This document shows, in pieces, positions 26,174 to 35,341 of a DNA stretch of 64,000 nucleotides. The position numbers and the translations under genes were made by a program. The stretch is from Schlesneria paludicola DSM 18645 (GTDB taxonomy: Bacteria; Planctomycetota; Planctomycetia; Planctomycetales; Planctomycetaceae). The notes beneath the pieces were generated by a model that was given only the letters and a program-made list of their open reading frames with translations, was not told where the DNA came from and made no database searches. The DNA is taken from the NCBI RefSeq assembly GCF_000255655.1, contig NZ_JH636435.1, forward strand, positions 1,316,136-1,380,135, given 5' to 3'. The number at the start of each line of letters is the position of its first letter. Positions within the stretch are counted from its first letter, which is position 1.

Positions 26174-27952
26174 CTATTCCTTCTCGGTGCTTCCACCCAG
26201 CGAGAACAGTGGACCGCCCGATCCACCTTCCATACCACCCTTGAGTTCCGTACGTGGCTTTGGAGCCCCGCTGGAATCGCCCGACTTGCCTTCTTCCGAA
26301 CCACTCAGATCGAGGTTCGACTTGCGGCTGAGACCGATTTTGCGGTCTGTCGAATCGATGCGAAGGATACGGACGTCCAGTTCCTGACCAACCTTGACGA
26401 ACGTTTCGGGGTTCTCGACCTTCTGGTCTGAGAGTTCCGAAACGTGAAGCAGGCCTTCGAGTTCCGGCTCAAGCTCGACGAAGACACCGAAGTTGGTGAT
26501 CTTCGTAACCTTGCCGATAACCTGGGCACCGGGTTGGTATTTTTCGGGAATCGTGGTTTCCCATGGGTCCCCAGCCAGCTGCTTCAGGCCGAGTGCAATT
26601 CGCTTGCGCTCTTGGTCGACCGAGATCACCTGGCAGGTGATCGGATCGCCCTTCTTCAGCATTTCGTTGGCGTGCGAGATCTTGCGGGTCCAGGACATGT
26701 CGCTGACGTGCAGCAAGCCGTCCACGCCCTCTTCCAACTCGATGAAGGCACCGTAGTTGGTCAGGTTGCGAACCGTACCGCTGACGCTGGCGCCTGGTGG
26801 GTACTTGGCCGCCACTTCGTCCCAAGGATTCGGCTGAGCTTGCTTCATGCCCAGCGAAATTTCTTGCTTGTCCTTGTTGATGCCGAGCACAACCACATCG
26901 ACTTCGTCGCCAGGATTGACGAGTTCTGTCGGGTGATTGACGCGTTTCGTCCAGGACATTTCGCTGATGTGAACCAAGCCTTCGATGCCGTCTTCCAGCT
27001 TGACGAACGCACCGTACGACATGACGTTGACGACTTCCCCGCGGATCTTCGTTCCGACTGGGTACTTGCCTTCGACGTTGTCCCAAGGGCTCTTTTCCTT
27101 CTGCTTCAGGCCGAGAGCGATCTTTTCTTTGTCGCGATCGACGTGCAGAATCATGACTTCGACTTCCTGGTCGATCTTCACCATCTCGGATGGATGGCCG
27201 ATGCGTCCCCAGCTCATGTCGGTGATGTGCAGCAAACCGTCGATACCGCCCAGGTCCACGAACGCACCGAAATCGGCGATGTTCTTGACCGTTCCCTTGC
27301 GCAGTTGACCTTCGGTGATTTCCGACAGCAGGTCTTTCTTCATCTTCTCGCGCTGCAGCTCGATCAGGCGGCGACGAGAAACGACGATGTTGCGGCGGGA
27401 TTCATCGATCTTCAGAATCAGACACTCGATGACTTTGTCACGATAGAATTCGATGTCTTGTGGACGGCGAATATCGACCTGGCTGGCGGGCAGGAAGACG
27501 TTCACGCCGATGTCGACCAGCAAACCACCCTTGATCTTTCGCAAGACCTTTCCAGCGACAACGTCGCCTTCTTTGTGGGTGCTGATGACCTTTTCCCACT
27601 CGCGGATGCGGTCGGCTTTCTTCTTCGACAACAGAATCAGGCCGAATTCGTCTTCGATTTCCTCGAGCAGCACGGAAACTTTGTCGCCCGCGACGGGGGG
27701 AATTTCCCATTCGTCGATCGGGACAATGCCTTCGCTCTTGTACCCGATGTCGATCAGAACTTCTTCGCCTTCGACGCGAACGACGGTTCCTTCGAGGACC
27801 GCGTTGACGTCGTAACCTTCATCACGACGGTTGTAGAGATGGTCGAGACTTCCCTCTTCCAGATGCTCTGCTTCGGCGAGCGAGATGTCGGCAGCCATCT
27901 CCAGCTCTTCGTCCGTGATATCAAACTCTCGCAGTAAATTCCGATCAACCAT
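26174..27952 (-). CDS. rpsA: 30S ribosomal protein S1
   Basis: This protein has 592 residues and binds mRNA on the small ribosomal subunit to help initiation. Six S1 (OB-fold) repeats can be followed. The first two are divergent, and the last four are clear, each with a G-A-F-V-[DKE]-L then G-L-[LV]-H-[IV]-S/T core (YGAFVKLEDGIEGLVHISEM, YGAFIELEEGVDGLLHVSDM, FGVFVELEPELEGLLHVSEL). A disordered Ser/Gly tail (residues 560-592) follows. The length fits bacterial S1 proteins. The ATG at 27952 starts VDRNLLREFDIT in the usual way. The 497-residue + frame over this gene is an antisense shadow caused by its codon pattern. Confidence 0.95.
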   Translation of the reverse strand: MVDRNLLREFDITDEELEMAADISLAEAEHLEEGSLDHLYNRRDEGYDVNAVLEGTVVRVEGEEVLIDIGYKSEGIVPIDEWEIPPVAGDKVSVLLEEIEDEFGLILLSKKKADRIREWEKVISTHKEGDVVAGKVLRKIKGGLLVDIGVNVFLPASQVDIRRPQDIEFYRDKVIECLILKIDESRRNIVVSRRRLIELQREKMKKDLLSEITEGQLRKGTVKNIADFGAFVDLGGIDGLLHITDMSWGRIGHPSEMVKIDQEVEVMILHVDRDKEKIALGLKQKEKSPWDNVEGKYPVGTKIRGEVVNVMSYGAFVKLEDGIEGLVHISEMSWTKRVNHPTELVNPGDEVDVVVLGINKDKQEISLGMKQAQPNPWDEVAAKYPPGASVSGTVRNLTNYGAFIELEEGVDGLLHVSDMSWTRKISHANEMLKKGDPITCQVISVDQERKRIALGLKQLAGDPWETTIPEKYQPGAQVIGKVTKITNFGVFVELEPELEGLLHVSELSDQKVENPETFVKVGQELDVRILRIDSTDRKIGLSRKSNLDLSGSEEGKSGDSSGAPKPRTELKGGMEGGSGGPLFSLGGSTEKE

Positions 27953-28214
27953 GCTGATTCCGATGTACTTTTACGGCAATGCTCGAACACACTTCGACGC
28001 ATCACCGAGGAAATCTGTCGCGACGAATCGCCACATTCTTCCAAGGAAATAAAGAACGCCAATCCCGCCAACACGGACCTTCCGCGCCTGATTACGAGTT
28101 TGGAGAAACGGAATTCTAGAGACTTACGCCGTTTCGGGCTAGGGGACCAACGCTCACTTTGACGGCAATTTCACGCCGATTTGGCCGAAAAACGACCATC
28201 TCACCAATTGCCAC

Positions 28215-29894
28215 TCATCCTGTCGCGTCCGTCGCCCCCTCAGAAATCATCCGCTGCGCCTCACGGCCCGCTGTGCGATAGATTCCCCGATAGTCTTCGG
28301 GAAGCGAGGCCGCTTCAACAGTCGCCAGCAGCTTCAGCGCCGCCGTCGGCCGTTTCAAATATTTCACGTAAAGCACGGCCAATTTGACTCGCGGCTTGTC
28401 CGCATCATCTCGAAACCGCTGAATGTATTCTTCCAAGAGGGCCGCCGACTCCGGAATCGCCTTTTGCTTGAACAACTCGTTGGCCATCATCCGCAGCTCT
28501 TCCCGCGGCAACCGAAAATACTTGTCCGCCTCACGACAATCGCGAAACTCCCCCAACGCCCGGCCGATTTCCCCCTCAAACAAGTACTGCCGAATCCGCG
28601 ATAGGGGGTCGAGAGACTCATCTGCACCACCCAGTTCTCTCGTCCGAGCAGCCACGGGCGGCACCACCGGCGGGGGTTCCGCATGGGCTGGTCGCACTTT
28701 TGAACGCGGCACAACGTCAATCACAGAAGAATCCGCGGCCGAATCCGCCGTCTCTTCAAGCGATTTGAGCTCCCTCAGCTTCGGCTTGAGGCGTTTCTTC
28801 TTTTTCGTTTTCGCCGCACCGAACCTCGTCTGGTCAGGAACATCTTCACCCAGGGCCACGACGATATCGCGTCGCTCTTTCGATCGATGGACGTAGGTAC
28901 CCTGCCAGCCGCCCACCAGCTCCGTCCCCGGTTGCTTGCCCTGCAGGATCGAGAACAGGTCCCAGCCTTCGCAATCGACCCACTTCTGCTTGACGAACAA
29001 CGCGCCCACGCCAAATCCAATGAGCGCCCCGAGCGCATGCCCGACGGCCCCGGTCACTTCAAACCCACTGGCGCTGAACACCGCGGTGAGCACCTGAATG
29101 ACAATGTAAAATCCACAAAAGTAGAGATATTCGAACTCAATTAAGGTCGCTCGAAGCCCTACCCACCCGCCGATCCAGACGCAGTAAATCTCGTTTCGCG
29201 GAGCCCACATCAACACGATCGCCATCAATCCATAAATCACCAGTGACGCGCCACCCGCACCCGCGTGATAGAAATGCAAATCCTTGCCGTCCGCTTCGCC
29301 CGCTTCGTCAAACTTGAGCACGCGCCCATTCGGCAATCGGACTTGAGCGGGCTGCCCCACCCCATTCGGATTGCCGAGTGGCTCGTCGTCATCCCGCTCG
29401 TCACCGAAATCCCGGTCCCGCGCGACCTCATCCTGCGCGAACAGCGAATTGCCGCTCCACAACCACTGGTGTGGTGCGAACGGCCGTAATGCACGGCGAT
29501 CCGAATTTACACCGCCCGATTCCCACCCGTGGCGAGCAACAAGATCTTCATCTCGGATATAGCCCAGCATCGCCGTTTGAATCAGCACGCCGCCGAGCAC
29601 TCCAATTCCCAGGTACAGCAGCAGATACTTCCACCAGCCCAGCTTGCCTTCGACCACAATCCCAAAGGCCCATAGGAAGAAGATGTTCCCGACCAGATGG
29701 AATGGTCCGAAGTGCAGAAAGTTGTAAGCCACCCATTCCAGCGGATGCAGGCCATTTCCGTACGTCAGCAGCCACCCCTGACTCTGAAACCCCATCGCTG
29801 TGATGGCGAATGTGACGCCATTCACGACGATCAACACGATCGTCATCCACGGGAAATGGTAGATCGGAGCGTCGGTGCTATACGGAATGATCAT
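28215..29894 (-). CDS. Rhomboid-family membrane protein with C-terminal helical repeats
   Basis: This protein has 559 residues. Residues 1-290 are a rhomboid-like membrane domain: HLVGNIFFLWAFG gives the HxxxN signature, GASLVIYGLM aligns with the catalytic GASGxxxGL helix, and GHALGALIGFGVGAL carries the second catalytic His. The usual GxSG reads GASL here: the serine is kept but the following glycine is leucine, so activity is uncertain. A hydrophilic loop of about 90 residues is inserted before the serine helix. A basic linker (KTKKKKRLKPK) leads to a TPR-like domain at about 440-550 (NELFKQKAIPESAALLEEYI). The ATG at 29894 begins directly before the first membrane helix; the 29-residue longer start is unlikely. 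Substrates are unknown. Confidence 0.8.
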   Translation of the reverse strand: MIIPYSTDAPIYHFPWMTIVLIVVNGVTFAITAMGFQSQGWLLTYGNGLHPLEWVAYNFLHFGPFHLVGNIFFLWAFGIVVEGKLGWWKYLLLYLGIGVLGGVLIQTAMLGYIRDEDLVARHGWESGGVNSDRRALRPFAPHQWLWSGNSLFAQDEVARDRDFGDERDDDEPLGNPNGVGQPAQVRLPNGRVLKFDEAGEADGKDLHFYHAGAGGASLVIYGLMAIVLMWAPRNEIYCVWIGGWVGLRATLIEFEYLYFCGFYIVIQVLTAVFSASGFEVTGAVGHALGALIGFGVGALFVKQKWVDCEGWDLFSILQGKQPGTELVGGWQGTYVHRSKERRDIVVALGEDVPDQTRFGAAKTKKKKRLKPKLRELKSLEETADSAADSSVIDVVPRSKVRPAHAEPPPVVPPVAARTRELGGADESLDPLSRIRQYLFEGEIGRALGEFRDCREADKYFRLPREELRMMANELFKQKAIPESAALLEEYIQRFRDDADKPRVKLAVLYVKYLKRPTAALKLLATVEAASLPEDYRGIYRTAGREAQRMISEGATDATG

Positions 29895-30039
29895 CGAATA
29901 CCCGCTGCCAAGAAGGGGAGGGGTGTGAAAATCCGTGCATGGAAGAGATGAGTGATACCCCGCTGTGGAGGTTTTGTCCACTAGCGCCTTCGTCGGCCCT
30001 GATCACTCTCCTTCTGGTTCCTTCTCGTTGGTTCCTTCT

Positions 30040-30066
30040 CGCTACCAAGCTCCCGTTTGGTAACGC
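30040..30066. repeat. Single palindromic repeat related to family 2
   Basis: CGCTACCAAGC-TCCC-GTTTGGTAACG is the same imperfect hairpin design as the CGTTCCCAAGCTCCCGCTTGGGGACG modules at 985-1551. It sits in the short gap between the methyltransferase and rhomboid genes, preceded by two copies of GGTTCCTTCTCG-like sequence. Confidence 0.6.
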
Positions 30067-30122
30067 CCCTCACGAAGATCACGTCCCAAAAGATCCAGCC
30101 CGGGCCCTAAGTCCGCTTTCCG

Positions 30123-31322
30123 TCAGTCGAGTCTTAGTAACACGAACTTCAAATACCGAAACTCGGGCAGGGCGAGCGGCGTGGGATGATCGCACGGCTG
30201 ACCGCCGATTGTGACCACCGTTCCGCGGCGACGGGCTTTCGAAACCCCTTCTTCGCAGCACTCCAAGAACATCGGCAGATCGAGATGACTCGAACACGAC
30301 GCCGCGGCGAGTAACCCTCGATTGGCCGTCACGCGGGCCCCGGCTTCGATCACGTTCTGATAGGCGGTCATCGCTTTCGGCACCGATTCCCGATTCGGAG
30401 CAAACGAAGGTGGATCAAGCACCACCAAATCCCACTTCTGCCGGTCGCGCGCCGCATCCGCCAGGAATTCAAACGCGTCCGCGACAACACCCTCATGCTG
30501 GCTCGCGTCAAATCCATTTCGCAGCCAATGATCATTCGCCGCGTCAATCGCCGCTGGAGCCACATCGACCGACGTCACGTGCGACGCACCACCCGCCCCG
30601 GCCGCGATCGAAAAACCGCCGGTGTACGAAAACACATTCAACACCCGACTCGCACGCGACCACCCGCGAATCTGCTGCCGGTTGTCCCTTTGATCCAGAA
30701 AAAAGCCGGTCTTCTGTCCGCGAACAACGTCCGCGGTAAACGTCAGACCATTTTCCAGAAACTCAACCGGCTGTTCAGGAACCGCCCCCACCAGATTGCG
30801 CCCTCCCGCGCCGCGCTCTTTTCGCCGCTCATAAATCCGACTCAGACCGATTTCGCGTGTCATCCATTCGGCAATCTCGGCAGCGTCCCAGAAACCAACC
30901 GGCCCATCGCCGTCGAGTTTCACCGCGGCCGTGTCGGCATAGACGTCCGCCACCAACCCCGGTAACCCGTCGCCTTCTCCATTGAACAGCCGATACCCGT
31001 TCGTCGTCCCCGTTGCCGCGAACACATTTCGCAGCGATCGAGCGGTCTTGAGCCGTCGTTCAGCCCACCGATCATCCAGCGCCACATCGGGTTCCGTCTC
31101 ACAGATCCGTAGCGCGACGGGGCATCCCGGGTCATAGTACCCCCGAGCAACCGCCTGGCCCCTCTTGTTATCCAGCAGCACGGCGGGGGTTCCCGGCTTG
31201 GCTTTGGGAAGCTCGCGCAGCGCATCCGCATAAACCCACGGATGACCACGTTTGATAGTCCGAACGAGATCGCGATTTAATCGCAGAACCACCGGCGACG
31301 AAGAGAGTTGAATGAGCGACAT
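30123..31322 (-). CDS. rlmI: RlmI-type class I SAM-dependent rRNA methyltransferase
   Basis: This protein has 399 residues and probably methylates a cytosine C5 of 23S rRNA. Residues 1-75 form the PUA domain (LRLNRDLVRTIKRGHPWVYA) and a bridging region holds NGEGDGLPGLVADVY, typical of the YccW/RlmI family. The Rossmann methyltransferase core has FFLDQRDNR, VLNVFSYTGGFSIAA (SAM motif I), SVDVAP (acidic residue for the ribose), and the catalytic loop VVLDPPSFAPN. A cysteine in AASCSSHLDLPMF matches the family's C-terminal SCS motif. The ATG at 31322 is preferred; 21 upstream codons are unsupported. It is divergent from the adjacent tRNA-Lys gene. Exact nucleotide specificity is inferred from the family. 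Confidence 0.88.
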   Translation of the reverse strand: MSLIQLSSSPVVLRLNRDLVRTIKRGHPWVYADALRELPKAKPGTPAVLLDNKRGQAVARGYYDPGCPVALRICETEPDVALDDRWAERRLKTARSLRNVFAATGTTNGYRLFNGEGDGLPGLVADVYADTAAVKLDGDGPVGFWDAAEIAEWMTREIGLSRIYERRKERGAGGRNLVGAVPEQPVEFLENGLTFTADVVRGQKTGFFLDQRDNRQQIRGWSRASRVLNVFSYTGGFSIAAGAGGASHVTSVDVAPAAIDAANDHWLRNGFDASQHEGVVADAFEFLADAARDRQKWDLVVLDPPSFAPNRESVPKAMTAYQNVIEAGARVTANRGLLAAASCSSHLDLPMFLECCEEGVSKARRRGTVVTIGGQPCDHPTPLALPEFRYLKFVLLRLD

Positions 31323-31480
31323 CCTCAAAACGATAAAGGATTCCCCCGCGACACGAAAGGATGCTCGTAATCCCGCCTGGATCAAGTTTCCCAGCCAGTC
31401 GAATCCTCACACACGGAAGCCCCATCCTCCGCCGATCAAACAGCTTCCGCAATTTTTATCCCCGTAACGCATCCCTTCGC

Positions 31481-31509
31481 TTGCTCAACGAATGCCCCAA
31501 CATTAGAAT
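31481..31509 (+). promoter_or_regulatory. Promoter of tRNA-Lys
   Basis: TTGCTC (31481-31486) and TAGAAT (31504-31509) are separated by 17 nt. The predicted start of transcription falls a few bases before the mature 5' end of the tRNA at 31521. Confidence 0.6.
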
Positions 31510-31520
31510 CCCGCCTCGCA

Positions 31521-31593
31521 GCCCCTATAGCTCAATTGGTAGAGCAAATGACTCTTAATCATTAGGTTCTAGGTTCGAGCCCTAGTGGGGGCA
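31521..31593 (+). tRNA. tRNA-Lys (anticodon CTT)
   Basis: This is a complete 73-nt cloverleaf: acceptor stem GCCCCTA/TGGGGGC, D-arm GCTC..GAGC, anticodon arm AATGA-CTCTTAA-TCATT with anticodon CTT, T-arm CTAGG-TTCGAGC-CCTAG, and discriminator A. The CCA end is not encoded. The 3' end (31574 onward) is the integration site of the element that follows; the integrated copy keeps the tRNA intact. Confidence 0.97.
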
Positions 31594-31594
31594 A
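31574..31594 (+). repeat. attL: left 21-bp direct repeat in tRNA-Lys
   Basis: The 21 bp from the T-loop to one base past the discriminator (TTCGAGCCCTAGTGGGGGCA plus one A) are repeated exactly at 46069-46089. A repeat of the 3' end of a tRNA gene next to an integrase is the usual mark of site-specific integration. Confidence 0.9.
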
Positions 31595-31596
31595 TG

Positions 31597-31624
31597 GCGG
31601 GGCGGAATTGATTTTCCGCCCCGC
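31597..31624 (+). terminator. Hairpin after tRNA-Lys, inside the element
   Basis: An 11-bp perfect stem GCGGGGCGGAA/TTCCGCCCCGC with a six-base loop starts 4 nt after the tRNA. There is only a short AT stretch (TAAATT) after it. The element seems to supply this hairpin in place of the native tRNA terminator that now lies beyond attR. Confidence 0.5.
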
Positions 31625-31734
31625 TAAATTCTCGAGCTGAAACGAGTTAACGTTACCTCGCGGTGTTCGCGAGTGCAGCAAAACGCCTGAAATATTCCAG
31701 TCAGTTTGACCGGATTTCAACAGGAGCTGCATTC

Positions 31735-32814
31735 ATGGCGAAACGAGTACCATCGTACCGGCACAACAAAACCAGCGGCAGGGCAGTCGTCACCATTAAC
31801 GGTCGCGACATTTATCTTGGCCCCTATGGTTCAATCGAGAGTCATGAAGCCTACGGGCGAGTGATCGCTCAACATTCTTCTGGCGCAACCGTCAGGGCAA
31901 TCGCCAGCCCTACGATGGGGATCACGATCGCCGAGGTTGTATTGGCTTTCATGAAACACGCCGAAAAGCACTATCGGAAGGATGGCGAGCAAACCGCCGA
32001 ATACGCTTCTTTTCAATCGGCTCTTCGTCCCTTGGTCGAACTTTACGGAATGACGGAAGCTTGGCGACGGACAAGATCCGAAGACGAGGACATTGGATTC
32101 TCTGCGCCAAAGCTTCGAGCAGTGCGAGACAAGATGATCGAGCTTGGCTGGTCACGCCGGTACATCAACAAGAGCGTAGGCCGCATTCGGCAAGTCTTCA
32201 AATTTGCCGTTTCGCACGATCTCGTCGGCCCCGAAGTTCTTGAAAAGCTGAAAACACTGGAACCCCTGCTCGAAGGTCGGTGTGATGCCGTCGAACTGCC
32301 ACCGAGAGTCGCCGTTCCGATCGAGCACATTGAAGCCGTGCGAGCCAAGGTGAACGTCCGTACGCGGGACATGATCGACCTTTGCTTACTGACCGGGGCT
32401 CGACCTGGGGAGCTGGTCTCGCTCACGACGGCAATGATCGACGCAACCGGCGACGTCTGGTCGGCAACACTTGCGGACCACAAGATGCGTCACAAGGGGA
32501 AAACTCGCGTACTGGCCTTCGGTCCAAAGGCGAAACTGATCCTCAAAAAGTACCTTCGATCAAATACGTCGGCAAAGCTGTTCCCAGTCCGTCGCGACTC
32601 GTTCTCGAAAACGATCGTGTACTGGTGCACGAAACTTGAGTTGCCAAAATTCACGGGGCACTGGCTGCGGCACAACTGCGCGACGAACATCCGTGAGCTT
32701 GGCGATCTAGATGACGCCCAGGCGATCCTGGGGCACAGCGATCAGCGGACAACTCAAATCTACGCTCACGTGAAAGATACCAGAGCGTTGAATGTTGCCC
32801 GCCAGCACGGCTAA
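31735..32814 (+). CDS. int: Tyrosine-type site-specific integrase
   Basis: This 359-residue recombinase should integrate and excise the island at tRNA-Lys. An N-terminal arm-binding region (PSYRHNKTSGRAVVTINGRD), typical of planctomycete integrases, precedes a core-binding SAM-like domain (about 60-165) and the catalytic domain. The active-site set is complete: Arg223 (TGARPGE), a Lys near 254-256 in the beta-hairpin, His309 and Arg312 (GHWLRH), His334 (LGHSD) and nucleophile Tyr343 (IYAH). The ATG at 31735 is chosen because TTTCAACAGGAGC precedes it; a longer frame from 31663 lacks support. It lies 142 nt after the tRNA, transcribed inward. It appears functional. Confidence 0.93.
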   Translation: MAKRVPSYRHNKTSGRAVVTINGRDIYLGPYGSIESHEAYGRVIAQHSSGATVRAIASPTMGITIAEVVLAFMKHAEKHYRKDGEQTAEYASFQSALRPLVELYGMTEAWRRTRSEDEDIGFSAPKLRAVRDKMIELGWSRRYINKSVGRIRQVFKFAVSHDLVGPEVLEKLKTLEPLLEGRCDAVELPPRVAVPIEHIEAVRAKVNVRTRDMIDLCLLTGARPGELVSLTTAMIDATGDVWSATLADHKMRHKGKTRVLAFGPKAKLILKKYLRSNTSAKLFPVRRDSFSKTIVYWCTKLELPKFTGHWLRHNCATNIRELGDLDDAQAILGHSDQRTTQIYAHVKDTRALNVARQHG

Positions 32815-32932
32815 CGGCATTCTGATCGTTGGAAATTCAACTCGGATAGACCGGCCAGTCGACAAACGGGAAACCTGAACCCGCTTCCGAGTTGTTTTTA
32901 AATTCAGGCATCGGCAAGCAGGAGCCGACGAC

Positions 32933-33760
32933 GTGGAAGCAGAAAACCTAAATCCTTGGGGTGACGTTCATGTCGTCCCCCTGCCGATTCCCAAGATTGG
33001 GTTAGAGCCGTTTTTTAGCCCTGATTCCAATATGGAGAGTTTTTCGCCCGACAGAACTGTGCCAGAACTTCTGGAATGGCTTTGGGGCGAAATCGCCTCC
33101 ATTGAATGGCTGGATCGTTCTGATGAGTTGGACGATTGCACGTATTGGCTTGGCGAAGTCGCAGTTGAGGAGCCATGGAGAGACCTTTGTGGACTTCAAA
33201 TCGCTGCGGCGAAGTCAAAGTTCTTCGAAGAAATGATGGCTTCACTCCTCGCCAACGACTTTTGGGCGAAGAAGAGAACAGAACCATCAGTGTCGATCAT
33301 GAAAGAATTGACCAAGCATAGACTCTATTGGATTGCAAAGATCGCCAACCAAAACTGTCGAGTTTTGATAGAAGATGCTTGGACCATCGGAGCAGTGGAA
33401 AGCGGCGTACTCGACGTCAGGGAGTTAGGTGACGACGAGACAGAATCCACAAAAGCTCTTAAGGAGAGGCTTTCGGAATTCGTTCGAATCGTTGAGCCGA
33501 CTGTTGAGCTGTTTTTTGCTTCGCTTCGAGCAAACAACCTGCTTGACGCTCCAGAAGATCGCCCCAAGCGGAAGCCACGGCCACGACCAACGGCTCAACG
33601 GAATAGTGAGTTTCTGCGTCTTCACGAAACCGGATTGGACGACTCTGCGATCGCCCAGAAATGGAACTCACAGCACAACGATACCGTATCAAAAGAAACC
33701 GTACGTCAGAGCATCTCTCGGGAAAGAAAACGAGTTTCAGGTGAAAAACCTAATCCGTGA
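32933..33760 (+). CDS. Hypothetical protein with C-terminal helix-turn-helix
   Basis: This protein has 275 residues and starts at a GTG with AGGAGCC 6-12 nt upstream. Residues 1-200 are acidic and helical with no recognised motif (Trp-rich stretch LLEWLWGEIASIEWLDRSDE). A basic Pro/Arg linker (PKRKPRPRPTAQRN) leads to a predicted helix-turn-helix at about 225-270 (LDDSAIAQKWNSQHNDTVSK, then ETVRQSISRERKR). Planctomycete islands often have such a protein beside the integrase. It may regulate int or the small downstream operon. A DNA-binding role is inferred from the C-terminus only. Confidence 0.65.
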   Translation: MEAENLNPWGDVHVVPLPIPKIGLEPFFSPDSNMESFSPDRTVPELLEWLWGEIASIEWLDRSDELDDCTYWLGEVAVEEPWRDLCGLQIAAAKSKFFEEMMASLLANDFWAKKRTEPSVSIMKELTKHRLYWIAKIANQNCRVLIEDAWTIGAVESGVLDVRELGDDETESTKALKERLSEFVRIVEPTVELFFASLRANNLLDAPEDRPKRKPRPRPTAQRNSEFLRLHETGLDDSAIAQKWNSQHNDTVSKETVRQSISRERKRVSGEKPNP

Positions 33761-33873
33761 CATCTTGTGACACATAACCTTAATGTCACCAATTGGGGCC
33801 AATGATCTCTTAATGTCTGATCCTGTCGCGTGCGGAAGTATTCCAACGCAAATCACAATGACAGGAGGCAGAC

Positions 33874-34167
33874 ATGGCGATTGACACAGAAATTGAAGCA
33901 TTGATTCCGCTGAAGGATTGCACAGATTGCTTTCCCGGCCGGAAAAAAGTCCACAAGGCCACAATCTACCGATGGGCCGATCGTGGCGCGAACGGCGTAC
34001 GGCTTGAAACTACAAAAGTGGCGGGCCAGCGTTATACGAGCCGCCAAGCCATAAGCCGTTGGGTTGCCGCTCAGAACAAATCCGAGCAACCCGCAGCGAT
34101 TTCGCCTGCTCAACGTCAGCGGCAATCTGAGGCCGCGCGCGTAGTGCTCGCTCAACACGGTATCTAA
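33874..34167 (+). CDS. DUF1580-family DNA-binding protein (excisionase-like)
   Basis: This protein has 97 residues with a strong AGGAGG 7 nt upstream of the ATG. The pattern LIPLKDCTDCFPGRKKVHKA, ATIYRWADRGANGVRLET and RYTSRQAISRW is that of DUF1580, a small family first seen in Rhodopirellula that reads as a MerR/Xis-type winged helix. A Cys pair replaces the usual hydrophobic residues in the first helix. Position just after the integrase and HTH protein suggests an excisionase or a regulator of the operon that starts here. The family call is good; the excisionase role is inference. Confidence 0.75.
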   Translation: MAIDTEIEALIPLKDCTDCFPGRKKVHKATIYRWADRGANGVRLETTKVAGQRYTSRQAISRWVAAQNKSEQPAAISPAQRQRQSEAARVVLAQHGI

Positions 34168-34260
34168 CCGCGACGTTCTCTCACCAGCCCAGCCCGATCG
34201 ACGGCGTTGCCTGGGCTAACTCTCTTGACCGTCGCCTATTTTCACAAAGGACTGTGACGA

Positions 34261-34830
34261 ATGATTATCGATCGAATTGCATTTCCGGCTATGCCCGAAG
34301 GACTGCCTGAGCATGTCGTGAAGATTTTTGACGACATCAAACCCAAGGACGATTCGCGAGTCCGAGGCTGTGAAGAGGTCAATGCGAAAACTGAAGTTCT
34401 CAGCGGAGAAAAATACGACAGCGCCAACTTTGAATCGGACGGTTTAAAGCTTCAAAAAAGGAGTCGTGAGTTGCTTTGCCAGATCGAGCCGATCTGCGAT
34501 TCGATCGAGCATTTCATCGAAACCGAACTGAAGCATGCCCTCCACGAAATGTACCAAAAGGCAATCGAAGACACCGATGCCGCAAAGGCAAAGGTTCATC
34601 AGGGGCTTCTTGATCTCGGGTTTATCGCCCCAGAAGACGGGGATCGTGGCAGTTACATCCCAGGAATGATCATTCGCCACGTCTCTGTCCGCGAAGGCAA
34701 CGAGCGGGCCGAAGCACTTCGGGAAATTACCACGTCTCTCGCCGAGGTGCTTCGGAACAACCGAGAACTTGTGAATACCGTCAGGCAACGACTTGAAGCA
34801 TACAAGCAGAAGGTTCTAGCGGCGATCTGA
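34261..34830 (+). CDS. Hypothetical island protein, helical
   Basis: This protein has 189 residues with AAAGGA about 9 nt before the ATG. It is acidic, with two long amphipathic helices (KLQKRSRELLCQIEPICDSI and LREITTSLAEVLRNNRELV) flanking a short Gly/Pro-rich segment (EDGDRGSYIPGM). It has no membrane span, signal peptide or enzyme motif. It lies in a run of small co-oriented genes that precedes a tail-chaperone-like gene, so a structural or scaffolding role is possible. I do not recognise the family. Confidence 0.65.
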   Translation: MIIDRIAFPAMPEGLPEHVVKIFDDIKPKDDSRVRGCEEVNAKTEVLSGEKYDSANFESDGLKLQKRSRELLCQIEPICDSIEHFIETELKHALHEMYQKAIEDTDAAKAKVHQGLLDLGFIAPEDGDRGSYIPGMIIRHVSVREGNERAEALREITTSLAEVLRNNRELVNTVRQRLEAYKQKVLAAI

Positions 34831-34924
34831 TTCGCCCGCCAGTTTGGTCTATCTCTCCCATACGCGGCCGTGGGGGGTGCCTCACGGCCTTTTTTAACAG
34901 CCAATTTCAAGGATGAACCACGTT

Positions 34925-35341
34925 ATGTCAGTTTGTATTCGCCTCCGCATTCCAGAGCCACGTGAAGTTCAGATCGATTTCGAAGGCGGACCAATCACGA
35001 TCGTTCTGCGTCCGCTGACGCTCGACGATCGGCTCTTAAAAGATGGATTTCTGGCTTCGCTGGGCTATATGCACGACGAGAAATCCAGAATGAATGCAAC
35101 GGTTAATGATCTGAGTCGCCGACTCGACTGCATCAAAGACTGGAATGGCATTGAGGACGAAACCGGCAAGCCCGTCGCGTTCTCAATGGACAACCTGAAG
35201 TTGTTCATGGCCCAAAATCCGAAGGCGATCGATCCCGTCTATCAGGCGATCAATGAGCACTACACCCGAAGCCCTGAAAACGTGAAGCCAGCCCCCGCGC
35301 CTGCGCCAGCAAGTGAAGCCCCGGCCACCCAAGCGGTCTGA
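34925..35341 (+). CDS. Possible tail assembly chaperone-like protein
   Basis: This protein has 138 residues. The start at 34925 is favoured over 34913 because AAGGATG lies 9 nt upstream of it. The motif IKDWNGIEDETGKPVAFSMD resembles the W-x-G-[IV]-x-D-E-x-G-x-P-[VL]-x-F-[ST] stretch of phage tail assembly chaperones encoded upstream of tape-measure genes. A Pro/Ala-rich tail ends the protein. Unlike lambda G/GT, no obvious slippery frameshift extension was found, and the tape-measure-like gene is 3.6 kb away. Similarity is by eye and limited to one motif, so this is a tentative call. Confidence 0.45.
   Translation: MSVCIRLRIPEPREVQIDFEGGPITIVLRPLTLDDRLLKDGFLASLGYMHDEKSRMNATVNDLSRRLDCIKDWNGIEDETGKPVAFSMDNLKLFMAQNPKAIDPVYQAINEHYTRSPENVKPAPAPAPASEAPATQAV

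Noticed and set aside
26444-27937. 497-codon open frame on the + strand
   Set aside because: Antisense to rpsA; its repeats mirror the S1 repeats. A shadow.
28215-29894. Loss of the rhomboid catalytic serine (reading GAGGAS as GAxGA)
   Set aside because: Aligning GASLVIYGLM with GASGAIFGLM keeps the serine in place and the following spacing exact; only the next Gly is changed.
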